Shown piece by piece: positions 47,671-55,915 of a stretch of DNA of 64,000 nucleotides. The stretch's first letter is position 1. Every line of letters begins with the position of its first letter. A program made the position numbers and the translations under genes. The stretch is from assembly GCF_025464955.1 (NCBI RefSeq), contig NZ_JAODNM010000067.1, forward strand, positions 1 through 64,000, written 5' to 3'. A model generated the notes under the pieces. It had not been told where the DNA came from, made no database searches, and saw nothing but the letters and a program-made list of their open reading frames with translations. The stretch is from Amycolatopsis sp. (lineage in GTDB: Bacteria > Actinomycetota > Actinomycetes > Mycobacteriales > Pseudonocardiaceae).

Positions 47671-50562
47671 TCACAGCACCGCCCGCGCCTGGGCTTCGAG
47701 CAGGCGGAACCCGGCGTCACCGGCGAGCCGCACGGCGTGACGCGCGTGGGTGAGCGCGTGATCGGGCAGGCCGACCACTCGGTACAGCGCGGCGACCCCG
47801 ATCAACGCCTCGGTTTCTTCATACCTGGCACCGATTTCCCTGGCGATCCCCAGCGCGCGCTCGTACTGGTCGACCGCTGCCCACGGATCCCTGACGACGA
47901 CGCCCAGCGACAGCCGAGCGGAGATCTCGGTCCGTCGATCCCCGGCGTCGGTTGCCAAGGCCAAGGCGGCTTCCGCGGTCTCCAAGGCTTTCTCGGACCG
48001 CCCCAAGGCATCGTGAATGAGCGCGAGGTGGGTCAGGGTGTGCGCTTCGTCGTTGACCGTGCCGATCTCGCGGTAGACCTTGAGCGCCTGCGCGCACTGG
48101 TCCTCCGCAAGTCCGAACTCCCCGCGCAGGAAAGCGTTGTACCCGTGGAATTCCAGCGAGGTGGCTTCGCCGTGCCGCGAACCATTCGCCTGGCACACCG
48201 CCAGCGACTGGCTGAACCACTCGGCGGCCTCGTCGAGCTTTCCGCGCTGCTCGTCGATCTTGCCGAGGTTGATCAGCGCGATCTGCTCGTGGTCGTCCGG
48301 GCCGATCCGCTGCTGAAGGACCATGGCGAGCCTGTGCCGTTCGGCGGCGCTGTCCAGGTTGCCGCGCACGTGGTCGACGATGGCGAGGTTGTTCTGGGCG
48401 CCGATTTCACCGTGCTCCCAGCCGGCTTCGACGGCCAGCCGCAGTGCGAGGGTGTTCTGCTCGACGGCCTGCGAATACTGGCTGACGCTGTAGTAGGCCA
48501 GCCCCAGGCTGAGGTGCGCCGCGGCAAGGCCCTGCGGCTCGTCCGCGGCCGCGGCGATCGCGGCCTGCGCGACGGGGACCCAGTCCGCGAACCGCCGCCT
48601 GAAATAGAAGTAGCCGCGCAGAACGTCTCCGAGCCGCCAGGCGAGCCAACCGGGTCCATTTTGGACGGCTGCGAGCAGGTTCGGCCTTTCGTCGTCCAGC
48701 CATTCCCCCGCGCTCGCCTGGCTGTCGAACGGCTTGACCGGGCCGGACGGCGTGTACGGCACCCGGAGCACCTGCGGATACAACACATCCGCGGCCGCAC
48801 TCGCGTAGTCGAGGTAATGCTCGAATAAGCGCTTCTCGGCAGCAGTGCACGTCTGCGTGCCGTCTTCCTCCCTCGCGCGGGCACCCGCGTACGCGCGCAG
48901 CAGATCGTGAAAGGAGTAGCGGCCCGGAGAAACCTGGTCGATCAAGTGCCGCGAAGCCAGCCGCGCCAACAGCCTGCGCGTCTCCCCTGGCAGTTGGTCC
49001 AGCAGTGCCGCCGCGGATTCGACGCTCACGTCGGGACCAGGATTGAGCCCCAGTAACCGAAAAGCTCGTCGGGCGTCGGGTTTGAGGACGGCGTAGGACA
49101 GGCCGAACGCCGTGCGCACGGCACCTTCTTCGTCACCGTCGACGGACAATTCCGCGAGCGGGTTTTCCCGCAGTTCAGCCAGATAGTCGTCGATCCGCCG
49201 ATGCGGGTTCTCCGCCAGCTGCGCTGCCGCGATGCGCAGTGCCAGCGGGAGCCGCGCACAGGCCGTCGCGAGTTCGGCCACCGCGACACGCTCGGCAACG
49301 ATCCGCTTCCGGCCGAGCATCGTGGTCAGCAACGCGACGGCCTCGTCGTGAGGGAGGACGTCCAGAGCCAGCCGACGCGCGGAATCAGTGGCGACCAGGC
49401 CTTCCAACCTGTCCCGGCTGGTGACGACGACCACGCAACCGACCCCGGAGGGAAGCAGCGGACGCACCTGCCCAGCAGAGCCGGCGTTGTCGAGCAACAC
49501 CAGTATTCGCTTGTACGCCAACAAGGTCCGGTAAGTCCCGCTCGCCTCGTCGGCGTCGACGGGGATCTGCTCGGCCGGCATGCCCAGCGCTCGCAGAAAC
49601 TGGGCGAGCACCTGCTCCGGCCGCAACGGCGGCCCAGGCGCATACCCGCGGAGGTCGACGTGAAGCTGGCCGTCGGGGAACCGCTCGCGGACGCGGTGTG
49701 CCCACGTCACCGCCAGCGCGGTCTTGCCGACGCCGGCCGTCCCGGAGATCGCGCTGATCGCCGCGGCGCCTTCCGGGGCCATTTCGTCCAAGCGCGCCAG
49801 GTCGGCCTCCCGCCCGGTGAAATCGCCAGGGAGGGGCGGCAGCTGGGCGGGCACCAGGACCTTCGCGGCGACGACCGGCGGCTTCAACCCCGGGTCGTTG
49901 CGCAGGATGTCGAGTTCGAGCTGCCGCAGCTCCTCGCCAGGTTCGATCCCGAGCTCGCGGATACGACGTCCGATCTCGAGCGCCTGGCTGGCCTGGCCGC
50001 CGCGGTACAGCGCGAGCATCAACTGGCGAACCAGCCGCTCCCGGCCCGGATGCTCGTCGACCAGCTCGGCGAGTTCGTCGACGACGTCCGCATGCCGACC
50101 GAGCCGCAACCGCGCGTCCATCAGATCCTCGACGGCGGACCGCCGGATCTCGTCGAAGTCCCCGACCGGCGGAGGCCCGCCCCAGAGCGCGAGTGCCTGG
50201 CCCAGCAGCCGAGCCTTGTCCTCGTCTTCAGCGGAACGAGCCCGCTCCACCAGTGCAAGGAAGCGGTGGACGTCGACCCGCGCGGGGTCACCGCGCAGGA
50301 CGTACCCCGTCTCCTCGACGGAGATGTCGACGTCACGCCCATCAAGCAGGACGCGGAGCTTCGACACATACGTGCGGACCGCGTTCACGGCCGTGCGCGG
50401 GGGCGAGTCCGGCCAAACCAGCTCGACCAGCCGCTCGACCGGGACGAGCGTGTTCACCTCGAGCGCCAGCACCGCGAGCACGAGCCGCTGCTGGCGAGGC
50501 CCGAGCTCGACCGGCTGCCCGCCCTCGTGCGCCTCGACGGCTCCGAGCAACCGCAGCTCCAC
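47671..50562 (-). CDS. Large AfsR/SARP-like regulator (BTAD, NB-ARC, TPR)
   Basis: This 963-residue protein has an OmpR-type winged helix at the start ('ELRLLGAVEAHEGGQPVEL', 'VELVWPDSPPRTAVNAVRTY'), a bacterial transcriptional activation domain (about 95-225), and an NB-ARC ATPase with Walker A 'SGTAGVGKTALAV' (273-285) and 'LVLLDNAGSAGQVRPLLPSG'. A tetratricopeptide array fills the rest (about 640-960). AfsR-like proteins activate secondary-metabolism or development genes. The GTG at 50562 follows GGAGGG by five bases. No biosynthetic cluster is adjacent, so the target is unknown. A possible small gene lies just upstream. Confidence 0.9.
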   Translation of the reverse strand: MELRLLGAVEAHEGGQPVELGPRQQRLVLAVLALEVNTLVPVERLVELVWPDSPPRTAVNAVRTYVSKLRVLLDGRDVDISVEETGYVLRGDPARVDVHRFLALVERARSAEDEDKARLLGQALALWGGPPPVGDFDEIRRSAVEDLMDARLRLGRHADVVDELAELVDEHPGRERLVRQLMLALYRGGQASQALEIGRRIRELGIEPGEELRQLELDILRNDPGLKPPVVAAKVLVPAQLPPLPGDFTGREADLARLDEMAPEGAAAISAISGTAGVGKTALAVTWAHRVRERFPDGQLHVDLRGYAPGPPLRPEQVLAQFLRALGMPAEQIPVDADEASGTYRTLLAYKRILVLLDNAGSAGQVRPLLPSGVGCVVVVTSRDRLEGLVATDSARRLALDVLPHDEAVALLTTMLGRKRIVAERVAVAELATACARLPLALRIAAAQLAENPHRRIDDYLAELRENPLAELSVDGDEEGAVRTAFGLSYAVLKPDARRAFRLLGLNPGPDVSVESAAALLDQLPGETRRLLARLASRHLIDQVSPGRYSFHDLLRAYAGARAREEDGTQTCTAAEKRLFEHYLDYASAAADVLYPQVLRVPYTPSGPVKPFDSQASAGEWLDDERPNLLAAVQNGPGWLAWRLGDVLRGYFYFRRRFADWVPVAQAAIAAAADEPQGLAAAHLSLGLAYYSVSQYSQAVEQNTLALRLAVEAGWEHGEIGAQNNLAIVDHVRGNLDSAAERHRLAMVLQQRIGPDDHEQIALINLGKIDEQRGKLDEAAEWFSQSLAVCQANGSRHGEATSLEFHGYNAFLRGEFGLAEDQCAQALKVYREIGTVNDEAHTLTHLALIHDALGRSEKALETAEAALALATDAGDRRTEISARLSLGVVVRDPWAAVDQYERALGIAREIGARYEETEALIGVAALYRVVGLPDHALTHARHAVRLAGDAGFRLLEAQARAVL

Positions 50563-50644
50563 AGGCACCCTCCAATACGGACAGAATACCCAATCCCGAT
50601 CACCCACGATGCCGTCACCAGCCGGTCGAGTTACGCGTCGCCAC

Positions 50645-50854
50645 CTATGCCGTATCCCGCCAAGCACGGTGACGTTCGAGCACACGGGCATCGGCCTCTT
50701 GGAGCCAACGTACGTCTTCGCCGGCCGCCACGTTCCGGCCGATCGCAACCGGTTGCCTGCTCGGCCCATTCGACACGAGCGGCGCGTTCGGCGACCACGC
50801 CACCGGCTGAAGCTGCTGATTTTGGGCAGGCTCAAGGGGATTGGGATACGTCAT
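50645..50854 (-). CDS. Possible 69-residue protein upstream of the AfsR-like regulator
   Basis: The ATG at 50854 opens a 69-residue frame in the same direction as the regulator, ending 82 bases before it. It begins MTYPNPLEPAQNQQLQPVAW, is Gln/Pro/Asn-rich, then has a charged helix ending 'LQEADARVLERHRAWRDTA'. AAGGGCCC lies about ten bases upstream, a moderate ribosome site. There are no Cys residues and no membrane segment. It could be a small partner, signal or precursor peptide, or only a chance frame. Confidence 0.45.
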   Translation of the reverse strand: MTYPNPLEPAQNQQLQPVAWSPNAPLVSNGPSRQPVAIGRNVAAGEDVRWLQEADARVLERHRAWRDTA

Positions 50855-51040
50855 GAGACTAGGGCCCTTCCTGGCTGGATCCGACCGGCGCAAACTGAGC
50901 GCCGCGTTGTCGGATGGGAACGCGTAGGTAGGTCGCCGCGACCACTACAGCCCTTACTCACCGCACCCGCAAGAACCCTCCCGCAACCAATTCGCAACCT
51001 AAGTGGACACTCGTGCGCCGGCGGCCACCCGACAGCAAAC

Positions 51041-51092
51041 GACTCGGGGGGCGTTTTCGTACAATTGAATTGTACGAAACGCCCCCCGAGTC
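51041..51092. terminator. 52-base inverted repeat, likely fadE25 terminator
   Basis: GACTCGGGGGGCGTTTT-CGTACAATT pairs with its complement (51067-51092) with only one bulged T. The centre is AATT. It lies 26 bases past the fadE25 stop. It is far longer than a typical terminator and does not belong to the other repeat families. Both arms carry six G or C in a row and an AT-rich tip. Confidence 0.6.
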
Positions 51093-51117
51093 GGAACCGC
51101 GAAAGGCCGTCGAGGCG

Positions 51118-52281
51118 TCAGCCCTTCAACAGGGCCCGTGCCATCACCATCCGCTGGATCTGGTTGGTGCCTTCGTAGATCTGGGTGATCTTCGCGTCGC
51201 GCATCATGCGCTCGACGGGGAAGTCGCGGGTGTAGCCGGCGCCGCCGAACAGCTGGACGGCGTCTGTTGTGACCGACATCGCGACGTCCGAGGCATACGT
51301 CTTCGCGGCCGACGCCATGAAGCCCGCACGCTTGTCGCCGCGTTCGGTGGCGGCGGCGGAGGCGTAAACGAGGTGCCGGGCGGCTTCGATTTTCATGCCC
51401 ATGTCCGCGAGCATGAACTGGACGCCCTGGAACTCCGACACGGCCTTGCCGAACTGCTTGCGCTCCTTGACGTACGCGATCGACGCCTCGAGGGCGCCCT
51501 GGGCGATGCCGAGGGCCTGCGCGCCGATGGTGGGGCGCGTGTGGTCCAGCGTCCGCAGCGCGGTCTTGAGGCCGGTGCCGGGCTCGCCGATGATGCGGTC
51601 GGCCGGGATCACGCAGTTCTCGAAGTAGATCTCGCGGGTCGGCGAGCCCTTGATGCCGAGTTTGCGTTCCTTCGCGCCGACTGAGAAGCCCGGGTCGTCC
51701 TTGTGCACGGCGAACGCCGAGATGCCGTAGGCCTTCTTTTCGGCCTCGGGGTCGGTCACCGCCATGACGGTGTACCAGGACGACTCGCCGGCGTTCGTGA
51801 TCCACGCCTTCGTGCCGTTGAGGATCCAGGTGTCGCCGTCGAGCCGCGCGCGGGTGCGCATGGACGCGGTGTCCGAGCCGGCTTCGCGCTCCGAGAGCGC
51901 GTACGAGGCGGACGTCTCGCCCGAAGCGATCGACGGCAGGACGAGCTTCTTCACCTGCTCCGAACCGGACAGAATGATCGGCTGCGTGCCGAGCTTGTTG
52001 ACGGCCGGGATCAGCGACGCCGACGCGTCGACGCGCGCGACCTCTTCGATCACGATGCACGCCGCCACCGCGTCCGCGCCCTGGCCCTCGTACTCGTCGG
52101 GGATGTGGACAGCGTTGAAACCCGCCTTGACCAGCGCGTCCCGCGCTTCGGCCGGGTAGCGCTCGTCCTCGTCCACCGCGGCGGCGTAGGGAAGGATCTC
52201 CTTCTCAGCCAGCGAACGCACGGCAGCCCGCAGCTCCTCGTGCTCGTCAGCGAGCTGGTACAGCCCGGGGCCGTCAGACAC
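51118..52281 (-). CDS. fadE25: Acyl-CoA dehydrogenase FadE25
   Basis: This 387-residue enzyme has the family elements 'ASYALSEREAGSDTASMRTR', 'NGTKAWITNAGESSWYTVMA' and 'QIYEGTNQIQRMVMARALLK'; the Glu of 'YEGTNQ' is the catalytic base that removes the alpha proton. It oxidises acyl-CoA with FAD and passes electrons to electron-transfer flavoprotein. GTG 52281 with GAGAGAGG upstream fits best; GTG 52290 would add three residues. Its position near purE and purK matches Rv3274c. Confidence 0.93.
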   Translation of the reverse strand: MSDGPGLYQLADEHEELRAAVRSLAEKEILPYAAAVDEDERYPAEARDALVKAGFNAVHIPDEYEGQGADAVAACIVIEEVARVDASASLIPAVNKLGTQPIILSGSEQVKKLVLPSIASGETSASYALSEREAGSDTASMRTRARLDGDTWILNGTKAWITNAGESSWYTVMAVTDPEAEKKAYGISAFAVHKDDPGFSVGAKERKLGIKGSPTREIYFENCVIPADRIIGEPGTGLKTALRTLDHTRPTIGAQALGIAQGALEASIAYVKERKQFGKAVSEFQGVQFMLADMGMKIEAARHLVYASAAATERGDKRAGFMASAAKTYASDVAMSVTTDAVQLFGGAGYTRDFPVERMMRDAKITQIYEGTNQIQRMVMARALLKG

Positions 52282-52372
52282 CTGAGTCACCTCTCTCGAC
52301 GGTATGCGAATCCTGATCCGATGTTAGCGCTCGTTTACTCACTCGCTCTTGTGTCCTTGGCCGCACCCTTCG

Positions 52373-52384
52373 TATGTTCAGGTG
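52373..52384 (+). promoter_or_regulatory. -10 box TATGTT, leaderless start of the acyl-CoA ligase
   Basis: TATGTT at 52373-52378 is followed by six bases and the ATG at 52385. No ribosome site precedes it, and a longer in-frame start at 52349 is not needed. Confidence 0.5.
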
Positions 52385-54052
52385 ATGCCGCTCACAGCGC
52401 CCGTCATGCCGTCGGATTTCCCCCATTCGTTGACTTATCCGGAGGTTCCGGTCGGCGCGATAGTCGCCGGCGCCGCCGCCCGGTTCGGCGATCGCGCCGC
52501 GTTCGTCCACTACGGTGACCAGCTCAGCGCCGCCGAGGTCTACCGAGGTGCCTGCCGGTTCGCGAACGCCCTGCTCGAACGCGGGATCGGCCGCGGCGAC
52601 ACGGTGGCCATCCACCTCCCGAACCGACTGGCCTACCCGGTCGCGTACTACGGCATCCTGCTGGCCGGAGCCACTTTCAGCCCCGCGAACCCGCTTCTCC
52701 CGCCAGACGACCTCGCCGCGCAGCTGGCGGACTGCGGCGCCGTCGCCGTCGTCACCTTCGGGCCCGTCGCCGGGGTGCTCAGGAGCGTCCTGGACCGCAC
52801 GGCAGTCCGGCTCGTCATCGTCGACCAACCGCCCGGCGAGCTCGCCGACAACGAGGTCGAGTTCTCGGCGTTCCACGCGGGACAGCCCGAGACCAGGCCG
52901 GAAGTGGACATCGACGTCCACCACGACCTCGCCCACGTCTCGTACACCGGCGGCACCACCGGCCGCTCGAAAGGCGTCCGGCTGACCCACCGCAATGTCG
53001 TCGTCAACACGCTGCAGTACTGCTGCTGGGGCAGCGGCGCACTCCCCGACCAAGACGAAGACGGCAACCTGCGGCTGGACCAGGTCGGCAGCGAGGACGA
53101 GTGGCCAAGCCGGCTCGGCACCGGCATCACGATCAACCTGACCCCGTGGTTCCACGCGATGGGCACGATCGCCGGGCTCAACGCCGCGCTCCTCAGCGGC
53201 ACCACCGTGGTCCTGCACGACCGGTTCGACCCCGTCGCCTACCTGGCCGACGCCGAGCTGCTCAAGGTCACCTCGCTCGGCGGAGCGCCAGCGCTGTTCG
53301 CGGCCCTGCTCGCGTGCCCGGACTTCCAGACGCGTGACCTGTCGTCGGTGCGGGGAGTCGGCTCCGGCGCGGCTCCGCTGGCCCACGAGATGATCAACGC
53401 GCTACACCGTCGCCTGCCCGGCGTGACGATCGGCGAGGGCTACGGGCTCACCGAGGTCACCATGTGCGCGACCACCGCGCCTTCGTACCGCTCGGGCGTG
53501 CGCAAGGTCGGCTCGGTCGGCCTCCCGATCTACGACACCGAGATCAAGATCGTCCCGGCCGAAGGCGGCGAGGAGGCCCTTCCCGCGGGCACGCAGGGCG
53601 AGGTCTGCATCCGCGGCCCGCAAGTCATGTCGGGCTACCTGAACCGGCCGGAGGACACCGCGGCGGCGCTGGTCGACGGCTGGTTCCACACCGGCGACAT
53701 CGGGGTGCTCGACGACGACGGCTACCTGTCCATTGTGGACCGCAAGAAGGACATGCTGCTCTACAAGGGATACAACGTATACCCGCGGGAGCTCGAAGAG
53801 CTGATGATCGCCGAACCCGCCATCGCCGGGGTTGCCGTTGTCGGCAGGCCGAACGCCGAGGTGGGCGAGCTACCCGTCGCGTTCGTGGTGCGCGCGCCCG
53901 GTCACGACGACACGTCGAGTGCGGACCTCATCGCGAACGTCAACGCGAAGGTGCTGCCGTACAAGCGAATCCGCGAGCTGATCTTCATCGACCAGATCCC
54001 GGTGTCGGCCGCCGGGAAGGTGCTCAAACGCGAACTCCGGCAGCAGCTCTAG
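52385..54052 (+). CDS. Acyl-CoA ligase (ANL superfamily)
   Basis: This 555-residue enzyme has the AMP-binding motif 'VSYTGGTTGRSKGVRLTHRN', 'GEGYGLTEVTMCATTAPS', 'DGWFHTGDIGVLDDDGYLSI' and the C-terminal lysine region 'SAAGKVLKRELRQQL'. It activates a carboxylic acid with ATP and joins it to CoA. Its divergent partner FadE25 suggests a shared fatty or aromatic acid route. The substrate cannot be named from sequence. Confidence 0.9.
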   Translation: MPLTAPVMPSDFPHSLTYPEVPVGAIVAGAAARFGDRAAFVHYGDQLSAAEVYRGACRFANALLERGIGRGDTVAIHLPNRLAYPVAYYGILLAGATFSPANPLLPPDDLAAQLADCGAVAVVTFGPVAGVLRSVLDRTAVRLVIVDQPPGELADNEVEFSAFHAGQPETRPEVDIDVHHDLAHVSYTGGTTGRSKGVRLTHRNVVVNTLQYCCWGSGALPDQDEDGNLRLDQVGSEDEWPSRLGTGITINLTPWFHAMGTIAGLNAALLSGTTVVLHDRFDPVAYLADAELLKVTSLGGAPALFAALLACPDFQTRDLSSVRGVGSGAAPLAHEMINALHRRLPGVTIGEGYGLTEVTMCATTAPSYRSGVRKVGSVGLPIYDTEIKIVPAEGGEEALPAGTQGEVCIRGPQVMSGYLNRPEDTAAALVDGWFHTGDIGVLDDDGYLSIVDRKKDMLLYKGYNVYPRELEELMIAEPAIAGVAVVGRPNAEVGELPVAFVVRAPGHDDTSSADLIANVNAKVLPYKRIRELIFIDQIPVSAAGKVLKRELRQQL

Positions 54053-54063
54053 GGGTTCGGACG

Positions 54064-54147
54064 TTTCCTCGGGGCCACTGTGGCTTTCAACGCCACATTG
54101 TCAAAGCCTAGTTGAGTACGCCTTACGCCGTGAAGGTGGCCTTCACG
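54064..54147. repeat. CTCGGGGCC-family repeat plus hairpin between convergent genes
   Basis: TTCCTCGGGGCCACTGTGGC is followed by TTCAACGCCACA, as in the repeat at 19169. At 54129-54147 CGTGAAGG and CCTTCACG enclose a three-base loop, a compact hairpin. The site separates the acyl-CoA ligase and purE stops. Confidence 0.55.
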
Positions 54148-54154
54148 ACGCCGG

Positions 54155-54655
54155 CTACTCGCCGTCGACGCGTTTGCGGAGGGCGGCGTCCTTGTCGAGG
54201 ACGAGCTGCGCGAGGTCGGCCTGGAAGGTCGCCATCTTCGCGCGGAGGGTCTCGTCGCTCGCGGCGAGGATGCGGACGGCGAGCAGGCCGGCGTTGCGGG
54301 CACCGCCGACGGACACGGTCGCGACCGGCACCCCGGCCGGCATCTGCACGATCGACAGCAGCGAGTCCAGCCCGTCGAGGTACTTCAGCGGCACCGGCAC
54401 GCCGATCACCGGCAGCACGGTCGCCGACGCGACCATGCCCGGCAGGTGCGCCGCGCCGCCGGCGCCGGCGATGATCACCTTGAGGCCGCGCTCCGCCGCC
54501 GACGTCGCGTAGTCGAGCATCCGCTGCGGCGTCCGGTGCGCGGAGTACACCCCAACCTCGTACGGCACACCGAACTCGTCGAGCGCCTGACCTGCCGCTT
54601 CGAGCACCGGCCAGTCCGAGTCGCTGCCCATGATCAGGCCCACCTGCGGCGCCAT
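54155..54655 (-). CDS. purE: N5-carboxyaminoimidazole ribonucleotide mutase
   Basis: This 166-residue class I PurE has '[20 protein letters not shown]', '[20 protein letters not shown]' and '[19 protein letters not shown]', the full active-site set with the conserved His. It shifts the carboxyl group of N5-CAIR to make CAIR in purine synthesis. AGGAGG precedes the ATG. It follows purK, with 48 bases that contain a 24-base palindrome. Confidence 0.95.
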   Translation of the reverse strand: MAPQVGLIMGSDSDWPVLEAAGQALDEFGVPYEVGVYSAHRTPQRMLDYATSAAERGLKVIIAGAGGAAHLPGMVASATVLPVIGVPVPLKYLDGLDSLLSIVQMPAGVPVATVSVGGARNAGLLAVRILAASDETLRAKMATFQADLAQLVLDKDAALRKRVDGE

Positions 54656-54670
54656 AACGTCCTCCTAGAG

Positions 54671-54694
54671 CGGGGCACTTTTGTACAAAAGTGC
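54671..54694. terminator. Perfect 24-base palindrome between purK and purE
   Basis: GGGCACTTTTGT is followed directly by its exact complement ACAAAAGTGCCC. The motif GGGCACTTTTGT also occurs in the repeat region near 31609. It may attenuate read-through from purK to purE or bind a dimeric protein. Confidence 0.5.
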
Positions 54695-54703
54695 CCTCGG
54701 TGG

Positions 54704-55885
54704 TCAGTGGATCTCGTAACCGTCGAGCCAGACGCCGTGGGACAGCCAGTGCGCGGACAGCAGTGCCCGGTCACGCAGCTGCTGCAGGTGCTCGCCGAGC
54801 ATGTTCACGTGCCCCAGTTTGCGGCCCGGGCGCTCGCCCTTGCCATACAGGTGGACACGCGCGTCCGGGTACCGGGCGAACAGGTGGTGCAGACGCTCGT
54901 CGAGGCTCATCTCCGGCGCGACCCCGGCGCCGAGCACGTTCGCCATCACACACGCCGGCGCCAGCGGGTCGGTCGTGCCGAGCGGGTAGTCGAGGATCGC
55001 GCGTAGGTGCTGCTCGAACTGCGAAGTCCGCGAGCCGTCCATGGTCCAGTGGCCGGAGTTGTGCGGCCGCATGGCAAGTTCGTTGACCAGCAACCCGTTC
55101 TCGGTCTCGAACAGCTCCACCGCCAGCAGCCCGACCACGCCGAGCTGCGACGCGATGCGCAGCGCGAGGTCCTGGGCCCGGGACATCTGCTCCGCCGAGA
55201 GTCCCGGCGCGGGCGCGAGGACCTCGGTGTTGATGCCCGCGACCTGCACGGTCTCGACGACCGGCCAAGCGGCACCCTGGCCGAACGGCGAACGCGCGAC
55301 CAGCGCGGACAGCTCGCGGAGCATGACCACCTTGGTCTCCACCAGTAGCGGCGTGCCTGCGGCGAGCAGTTCCGGCACGGTCTCGCGAGCCTGCGTGGCG
55401 GTGTCGAGCATCCACACGCCTCGCCCGTCGTAACCGCCGGAAGCCGCCTTCAGCACGACCGGCCACGAGTGCTTTTCGCCGAACTTCAGCACATCGTCCA
55501 CTTCGGACACTTCGGCGAACGCCGGACCCGGGATCCCCAGCCCTGCCAGCATTTCCCGCATGACAAGCTTGTTCTGCGCAAACGCGAGCGACGCACCTGG
55601 CCGCATCACGACACCCTCGGCGGCGAGGGTCAGAAGGTGCTCACCGGGCACGTGCTCGTGGTCGAACGTCAGCACGTCGACACCCGCGGCGAACGAGCGC
55701 AGCGCGTCGATGTCCGTGTGATGCCCGATGACGACGTCCGCGGCGACGAGCCCCGCGGACTCGTTCTCGCTCGCGGCCAGCACGCGCAGCGACTGCCCCA
55801 GCGAAATCGCGGCCTGGTGCGTCATCCTGGCCAGCTGGCCGCCGCCCACCATCCCCACCACGGGGAGCCCGGTATGTTTGTCCAT
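54704..55885 (-). CDS. purK: N5-carboxyaminoimidazole ribonucleotide synthase
   Basis: This 393-residue ATP-grasp enzyme has 'PVVGMVGGGQLARMTHQAAI' at the start, the ATP-binding 'WPVVLKAASGGYDGRGVWML' and 'AVELFETENGLLVNELAMRP' followed by 'HNSGHWTMDG'. It carboxylates AIR with ATP and bicarbonate for PurE. The gene pair purK-purE matches Rv3276c-Rv3275c. The upstream GT87 gene ends 30 bases before it. Confidence 0.95.
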   Translation of the reverse strand: MDKHTGLPVVGMVGGGQLARMTHQAAISLGQSLRVLAASENESAGLVAADVVIGHHTDIDALRSFAAGVDVLTFDHEHVPGEHLLTLAAEGVVMRPGASLAFAQNKLVMREMLAGLGIPGPAFAEVSEVDDVLKFGEKHSWPVVLKAASGGYDGRGVWMLDTATQARETVPELLAAGTPLLVETKVVMLRELSALVARSPFGQGAAWPVVETVQVAGINTEVLAPAPGLSAEQMSRAQDLALRIASQLGVVGLLAVELFETENGLLVNELAMRPHNSGHWTMDGSRTSQFEQHLRAILDYPLGTTDPLAPACVMANVLGAGVAPEMSLDERLHHLFARYPDARVHLYGKGERPGRKLGHVNMLGEHLQQLRDRALLSAHWLSHGVWLDGYEIH

Positions 55886-55915
55886 AGTGCACTCAGCGTA
55901 GCCGGACGCGTAGCG

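Noticed and set aside
49201..50856. A 551-codon plus-strand frame
   Set aside because: It is antisense to the AfsR-like regulator and has no recognisable domain. Long antisense frames are expected at this GC content.
26699..53740. Replication origin suggested by DnaA-box cores
   Set aside because: The cores are spread singly inside genes. There is no cluster, AT-rich unwinding region, dnaA or dnaN.
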